64,000 nt of DNA from Oscillospiraceae bacterium. GTDB lineage: Bacteria; Bacillota; Clostridia; Oscillospirales; Oscillospiraceae. The notes beneath the pieces were generated by a model. That model was not told the origin of the DNA and made no database searches. It was given only the letters and a program-made list of their open reading frames with translations. Both the position numbers and the translations under genes were made by a program. Position 1 is the first letter of the stretch, and each line of letters opens with the position of its first letter. The stretch covers positions 1 through 64,000 of the forward strand of contig JAAWQX010000030.1 in NCBI GenBank assembly GCA_022800755.1. Direction: 5' to 3'. Below, piece after piece: positions 59,412 through 64,000 of this stretch.

Positions 59412-61238
59412 ATGAAAGATCGAAACAAATACCGCGGCTGTCTCATCGGCGGTGCTACCGGTGACGCTCTAGGCTATGCCGTAGAGTTTCTGCAATATGA
59501 CACCATCTTGAAACACTACGGAAAAAACGGCATTACGGAATACGACCGCAAAAAAGGCGTTGCACTAATCTCCGATGACACGCAGATGGCCCTGTTTACT
59601 GCTGATGCGTTGCTTATGGATGCTCCAAACGGAATGTCCTCTTATGTTGAGAACATCTACCATTGCTACTTAGATTGGTACCGCACACAAACGGAGACAT
59701 ATCCCGTCCAAGACAACACATCCCGTTCCAGACTACTGAAGACACCGGAATTATTCTCCCGCCGAGCGCCGGGAAACACCTGTCTAGCCGCACTGGGAAG
59801 TAAAAAATTCGGCACCATCGAACAGCCCATCAATCAAAGCAAAGGCTGCGGCGGCGTCATGCGGGTAGCCCCCATCGGATTGCGCTTTAACAATGAAACT
59901 TTCTCAATTAAAGAAATCGACCAACTTGGCGCAGCGGCCGCCGCTCTGACCCACGGTCACGACTTGGGGTATTTGCCGGCGGCAGCGCTGGTCCATATCA
60001 TCCATTTGGTATCCCACAGCGATATCCCGCTCCGAGACGCTGTGACAGATATGCGTGAAACGCTCCCCCATCAGTTCCCTGCCTCAGCTCATTTACAGAT
60101 TCTGCTTAATCTAATCGACCGCGCAATTGCATTGGCAAATTCCGATCTGCCGGATGTGGGTGCTATTGAGCAGTTAGGAGAAGGCTGGGTTGCCGAGGAA
60201 ACGCTGGCCATTGCGCTATACTGTGCGTTAAAATACGAGAGTAATTTTGACCGGGCGCTCATTGCCGCAGTAAACCACAACGGCGACAGTGATTCCACCG
60301 GCGCCGTCACCGGGAATATCCTCGGCGCATATCTCGGACTGGACTCTATCCCGGAAAAATACTTGGACGGACTGGAATTGAAAGATCTTATCCTCGAAAC
60401 AGCCGATGCGCTGTATGACAGTCAGCCGTCTAATCATCAGGAAACGACTGTCATCCTTTTCCCCGGACTGGAGCAGTTGAAAAATACCATGGAAAAACTG
60501 AAAACAGAACTTTCCATGTTGGTACTGGAACGGGATGAACTGCGGTTTGTGATTTGCAAAAACATAGAAACCGCTTATATGCTAAAGCTGGGGGCCTTGG
60601 AACATCGGGCTTACGAAGCTCAATGCAAAGCCCTGCGCCTGAAGCGAAAGATCGAGCTAATCCAAGCTAAGAAAAACCGTCAAGAGCCTGTAAAACTGAA
60701 AGAAATCGAGGTAGTGTTGGATCAGGAGTTCGCAGAATACCAGACAAAATTAGACGAGCAAATCAGGCAAATGAACGAAGCAATTGAGCGCAGTCAGGGG
60801 GATCTCCTCACACCAGACGAAATCAAAGAACTCAAAAAGCTGTACCGGAGCATCGTTAAGGCGTTGCATCCCGATTTGAACCCCGAAGTTACGGATAGCC
60901 AGTTTCGACTGTTTGAAAATGCCGTAACCGCATATGAAAACGGTGACTTGTCTACTATGAGAATCATTAGTGAAATGATGAGTCCCCCTGCTGTTTTCAT
61001 ACAGCCAGAGGATGCGCTTCGCCAGCTGAATGAGGAAAAACGGCGGTTGGAAGAGCGTCTTTCTGAGCTCCAAACGCAAATCGAGCAGATTAAACGTACA
61101 TATCCTTATACCCTGGCAGAATATGTGGATGACCCAAAGAAGGCAGAGGAACGGCAGAAAGAATTAAACGAAATTTTAGAATATTACCAGCAGTGTATTT
61201 CCCTTTACGAGGAACGCATCAAAAACTTATTGAGGTGA
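59412..61238 (+). CDS. ADP-ribosylglycohydrolase fused to coiled coil and J-like domain (608 aa)
   Basis: The DraG/ARH fold covers about 1-340: GCLIGGATGDALGYAVEF, SDDTQMALF (metal-binding), GCGGVMRVAPIG and the second metal motif NGDSDSTGAVTGNILGAYLG. Residues about 345-465 are a long charged coiled coil. Residues 470-530 contain LYRSIVKALHPDLNPE with an HPD motif (486-488) as in DnaJ-type J-domains. A second coiled coil ends the protein. ARHs remove ADP-ribose from protein or nucleic acid; the J-like part may recruit Hsp70. It starts 29 bases after the CoiA-like gene and is followed 5 bases later by HIRAN. Confidence 0.85.
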   Translation: MKDRNKYRGCLIGGATGDALGYAVEFLQYDTILKHYGKNGITEYDRKKGVALISDDTQMALFTADALLMDAPNGMSSYVENIYHCYLDWYRTQTETYPVQDNTSRSRLLKTPELFSRRAPGNTCLAALGSKKFGTIEQPINQSKGCGGVMRVAPIGLRFNNETFSIKEIDQLGAAAAALTHGHDLGYLPAAALVHIIHLVSHSDIPLRDAVTDMRETLPHQFPASAHLQILLNLIDRAIALANSDLPDVGAIEQLGEGWVAEETLAIALYCALKYESNFDRALIAAVNHNGDSDSTGAVTGNILGAYLGLDSIPEKYLDGLELKDLILETADALYDSQPSNHQETTVILFPGLEQLKNTMEKLKTELSMLVLERDELRFVICKNIETAYMLKLGALEHRAYEAQCKALRLKRKIELIQAKKNRQEPVKLKEIEVVLDQEFAEYQTKLDEQIRQMNEAIERSQGDLLTPDEIKELKKLYRSIVKALHPDLNPEVTDSQFRLFENAVTAYENGDLSTMRIISEMMSPPAVFIQPEDALRQLNEEKRRLEERLSELQTQIEQIKRTYPYTLAEYVDDPKKAEERQKELNEILEYYQQCISLYEERIKNLLR

Positions 61239-61242
61239 TATA

Positions 61243-61641
61243 ATGAGTGATCTGATCACCACGGGTAGCGGCGGATTGATGGGGCTGCTCCACGGTCAAG
61301 GTGGGGAACTGGCAATCCCCACGCCATTTGAAAAGGACATTTTTCTGTTCGATACTTATGTGGTCGGAACGACATACGTGGAAGGCATGGAAGAACTGGA
61401 ACCCCATTTGAACATTGATGACCGTCTGAACTTTTTCCGGGAACCGGACAATCACTACGACCCACAAGCCATTGTCATCAAGACCCAAGAGGGTGTCAAA
61501 ATCGGTTACGTCCCTCGGCAGGACAATGTGATTTTTGCCCGGCTGATGGACGCAGGGAAGCTCCTATTCGGAAAAATCACCGGGAAAGAGAAAAAGGGTA
61601 AATGGGTAAAAATCGCTATCAAAGTTTATTTGCATGAATGA
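61243..61641 (+). CDS. HIRAN-domain protein (132 aa)
   Basis: The stand-alone HIRAN domain covers about 38-130: FDTYVVGTTYVEGMEELEPHL, REPDNHYDPQAIVIKTQEGVKIGYVPRQDNVIFARLMDAG. HIRAN binds 3' ends of single-stranded DNA at stalled forks in eukaryotic HLTF, and bacterial versions occur alone in defence and repair loci. The gene begins 5 bases after the ARH fusion, so the two are translationally linked. A perfect hairpin overlaps its stop codon. Confidence 0.85.
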   Translation: MSDLITTGSGGLMGLLHGQGGELAIPTPFEKDIFLFDTYVVGTTYVEGMEELEPHLNIDDRLNFFREPDNHYDPQAIVIKTQEGVKIGYVPRQDNVIFARLMDAGKLLFGKITGKEKKGKWVKIAIKVYLHE

Positions 61642-61682
61642 TACAGAGTGCGTCGTGTTTCCACGACGCACTCTGTATCATT
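61637..61682. terminator. Long hairpin between converging HIRAN and DUF262 genes
   Basis: Perfect 21-base arms (inner core GAGTGCGTCGTG / CACGACGCACTC) around TTTC. It overlaps the HIRAN stop codon and ends 11 bases before the DUF262 stop, so it serves both directions. Confidence 0.75.
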
Positions 61683-61692
61683 AGTGAAACGA

Positions 61693-64000
61693 TCACATTC
61701 TCCGCAGGAACGGAATCATCACATCATAAAAACGCTTGCTCCACTCCGCATGAAACTCTGCCATTGCCGGCCAATCTGTTTCATTTTCTATGCTCACACC
61801 GCTCATATGGCAGGCAATAAACGACCCTTTTGTAGCGTCCTTACGCTGCCAGTCAAGGGGAATACCGAGTTCTTGTTCAATAACCTTTCGGTTCTGCATT
61901 AAATAATCAAATGCCGTTTTATTCTTCACCTGATCGGAATTCCCTAAAAAGATTTCAACCCTGGCCTCATTGTAATTCGCCACACAGTTGATACTAAATC
62001 CATTCATGCCGAAAAATCCGCTGATCCAATTGAATTTTGTCGGATTCACATTTGAGAATGCCTGTCCACCGTGCCTCTCCTTAATGATTGGGAGTGCATA
62101 GGCCCAATACCGCCGCCTTAACGAATAGCGAGTATCTGCAAACGCTTCATCCGAAAAATCACCATCTTCAAGATAAAATACAAGATCCGCAGGTTCAGCG
62201 TCGTAAAGCTTAAATAAGCGTCTAAGCAGTGATAATTTGAGATCTGTGCTGGTGTTCTTCTCTACATAAATCCCGTGTTCAATTTCGATTGCGCTTCTAA
62301 GCGCTTCTTTCCTGTCACTTACATAAACAGAAAGTCCCGTATCGTCATTGCCATGCAACAGTCTCGTGAGTACCAGAGGATTATCTTCATGAAGAATCCG
62401 CACAACTTGCTCAAACATATCAATCCAACTACTCACCGGCTGTTCTGTATTTTTATAACTGAACCGTGCGATTTCTCTTCCGCTCAAGGAAATGTCATCA
62501 TCCAATGAATAGGCGTCTTGCGGCTTCTCCGCGGGTTTGTAGTCTGTTACCGGCATTGGCCAAATCTTCAGTGCTTGATTCATCAAATGGCTAGTCCGCG
62601 CTTCCAATTCCGCCAAGCCCCACTTTTCTTGTGCCGCAATATATGTATTCATGCGAATTCCGCTCTCTTGAAAGCCATGAGGCATAGCTTTCTTCTCAGT
62701 GAAGGTACTGTTACTGTATTTTGAGTTGTATTCTGATGCAACAAGTGTAAGATTTGCAATACAGTGCAACCATCGTTCATGAATCTGCTCATAATCTTCA
62801 CCCAAAGCGTTTACCCATGCAGGTGATAAGTGCTGGGGCATGATATGCTCGATTGAGTAGGACCGGTCATCGATATGCCGATAGATATCTTTATCTTCCA
62901 GTGTATCGTAATTCTCAAAACGCTCTAAGATGTAAATTTTGTTCTTACTGTTCATGAGATAGACTTGGCGTACCTCAAAAGCAGAAATAAACTCACTGTC
63001 ATCCGGAAAACGTGTCCGCTCCTTTTTGGATGTCAACGCATATTTGAATTTCTCAACATATCGATCCGCATTACCGTCGTAACGCATGATTTCTCTATGC
63101 AGAGCCACAAATGTCTTATTCAAAGTGTTCGTAGGCACATCACAAATCATTCTGCGGAACAAATAGCTCTCAGTGGTAAGAAAAATATCTGTTAATTCGG
63201 GCATGGTCAACGCTTTATCCTCATAAAGGCGCCATACCTCTAAGAAGAACGGCCTTGTGACGGTAGTTTCCAAGCGATTCAAGCGTTCAATACAAGCATC
63301 AAGGATTTTGCTCTCCTTACTCCCTTTGAGCAGATACGCATAGCGTCTGGCGTAATCCCGCAGTTCTTTGAGTAGTTCTTCTGTCCGGATTTTCTCGCCT
63401 TCAGCAAACGCAGTTTCAGCATAATCCTTAAACGCAAAATAAATCTTATTGAAAGGCGGCGTTTCTTGCCGTTTTACGCTCAAATAGTCTCGAATAAACG
63501 CGCTGACATCATAATGAACGTATTCCTCTATTGGGTTCCAGTATTTTTCGTAGAAATCATTTTGCTCGTTCGCAGGTAAGCCCATCAAGATATAATTTCG
63601 AATCTTGTCTCCTTCTGAAAGTGCTAACCCCGTCGAGTTTAGACTCTCAAAAATCAACTGTGGGTTATCATCATTATTGAGCTTGATTTCTATGATCTCC
63701 AGCCGGCAGATTGCAGTGTACAATTCATCTATACTGATTTCCTGCTTTTGAATACGTTTATAAAAATAATCATAGTTTGCTGTTAAGTTTGAATCTTTAA
63801 TCCGCTCGGTTTCTCGATCAAAAAGACGTGTAAATGCGACTCGATCGTTCTTAACGGGCTTTAATTTTATTCTTGTTTCTTTCGGCTGCCATTTGTCAAC
63901 AAGGTATGTCTCATAAATCAACTGTCCCAAAGATTGAGTTTCGGCAGAAAGTGCACCTTGTTCCAACAAGTTATACATTGCCAAGAACAATAGCGAAACG
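61693..64000 (-). CDS. GmrSD-like DUF262/DUF1524 protein with DUF4268-like C-terminus (cut by right edge)
   Basis: At least 769 residues remain and the reading frame runs off the right edge, so the start of DUF262 is missing. Visible DUF262 motifs: LIFESLNSTGLALSEGDKIRNYILM (the NTP-use N-S-T-G-x-x-L-S-x-x-D region). The middle is helical. DUF1524 HNH follows with YSIEHIMPQHL and NLTLVASEYNSKYSNSTFTEKK. The last ~280 residues resemble DUF4268. GmrSD-type enzymes are type IV restriction systems that cleave modified phage DNA. It converges with the HIRAN unit. Confidence 0.85.
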   Translation of the reverse strand, partial: VSLLFLAMYNLLEQGALSAETQSLGQLIYETYLVDKWQPKETRIKLKPVKNDRVAFTRLFDRETERIKDSNLTANYDYFYKRIQKQEISIDELYTAICRLEIIEIKLNNDDNPQLIFESLNSTGLALSEGDKIRNYILMGLPANEQNDFYEKYWNPIEEYVHYDVSAFIRDYLSVKRQETPPFNKIYFAFKDYAETAFAEGEKIRTEELLKELRDYARRYAYLLKGSKESKILDACIERLNRLETTVTRPFFLEVWRLYEDKALTMPELTDIFLTTESYLFRRMICDVPTNTLNKTFVALHREIMRYDGNADRYVEKFKYALTSKKERTRFPDDSEFISAFEVRQVYLMNSKNKIYILERFENYDTLEDKDIYRHIDDRSYSIEHIMPQHLSPAWVNALGEDYEQIHERWLHCIANLTLVASEYNSKYSNSTFTEKKAMPHGFQESGIRMNTYIAAQEKWGLAELEARTSHLMNQALKIWPMPVTDYKPAEKPQDAYSLDDDISLSGREIARFSYKNTEQPVSSWIDMFEQVVRILHEDNPLVLTRLLHGNDDTGLSVYVSDRKEALRSAIEIEHGIYVEKNTSTDLKLSLLRRLFKLYDAEPADLVFYLEDGDFSDEAFADTRYSLRRRYWAYALPIIKERHGGQAFSNVNPTKFNWISGFFGMNGFSINCVANYNEARVEIFLGNSDQVKNKTAFDYLMQNRKVIEQELGIPLDWQRKDATKGSFIACHMSGVSIENETDWPAMAEFHAEWSKRFYDVMIPFLRRM

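Overview
The window looks like the chromosome of a gut-type anaerobic Clostridia, most likely Oscillospiraceae. That is inferred from the mid-to-high GC, strong AGGAGG ribosome sites, lipobox and SLH-anchored surface proteins, oxygen-sensitive Fe-S flavoenzymes, TRAP carriers and typical clostridial integrases. No rRNA, complete tRNA or CRISPR array is present.
Layout. (1) 1-9170 is the right part of a small integrative element, reading outward from the left edge: integrase (cut by the edge), excisionase, HUH replication initiator (apparent frameshift), FtsK-type DNA translocase, two small proteins, an XRE repressor, a SprT-like protein, and a second XRE repressor in front of a large SLH/RCC1 surface protein. 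It ends at a 23-nt tRNA-Leu 3' fragment, a probable attachment site. (2) 9171-38870 looks like the host chromosome. It has a GT2-GtrA glycosyltransferase, a double-hotdog thioesterase and an SLH protein, then a catabolic region: SDR, family III CoA-transferase, MFS remnant, two iron alcohol dehydrogenases (one frameshifted), TRAP genes, flavodoxins (one fused to SLH domains), a LysR regulon, a CMD-cupin protein, a GntP carrier, TetR, tandem SDRs, a BaiE-like SnoaL protein, DUF169, HxlR, a complete TRAP system plus a DASS carrier, an Old Yellow Enzyme/enoate reductase, and an EthD protein. (3) 39027-57918 is an island bounded by two directly repeated DUF6550-integrase cassettes, both decayed. 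Between them lie three modules of one plan: SDR and OYE-type flavoenzyme on the minus strand, divergent from a TetR regulator, with added alcohol dehydrogenase or paired GntP carriers. (4) 58037-64000 begins at a tRNA-Arg 3' half and carries a defence-like set: CoiA-like protein, ADP-ribosylglycohydrolase/J-domain fusion, HIRAN protein, and a GmrSD-like DUF262/DUF1524 protein cut by the right edge.
How it fits together. The catabolic genes parallel bile-acid 7-dehydroxylation chemistry by family: CoA transfer, SDR oxidation, SnoaL dehydration, OYE reduction and thioesterase. However, no CoA ligase is seen and the transporters are TRAP, DASS and GntP types. I infer anaerobic oxidation, dehydration and enoate reduction of imported hydroxylated carboxylates or ring compounds, with each module tuned by its own local regulator. 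The substrate is not determined by the sequence. Several genes are broken (MFS, CoA-transferase 5' end, second Fe-ADH, both integrases), so part of the region is decaying or was rearranged recently.
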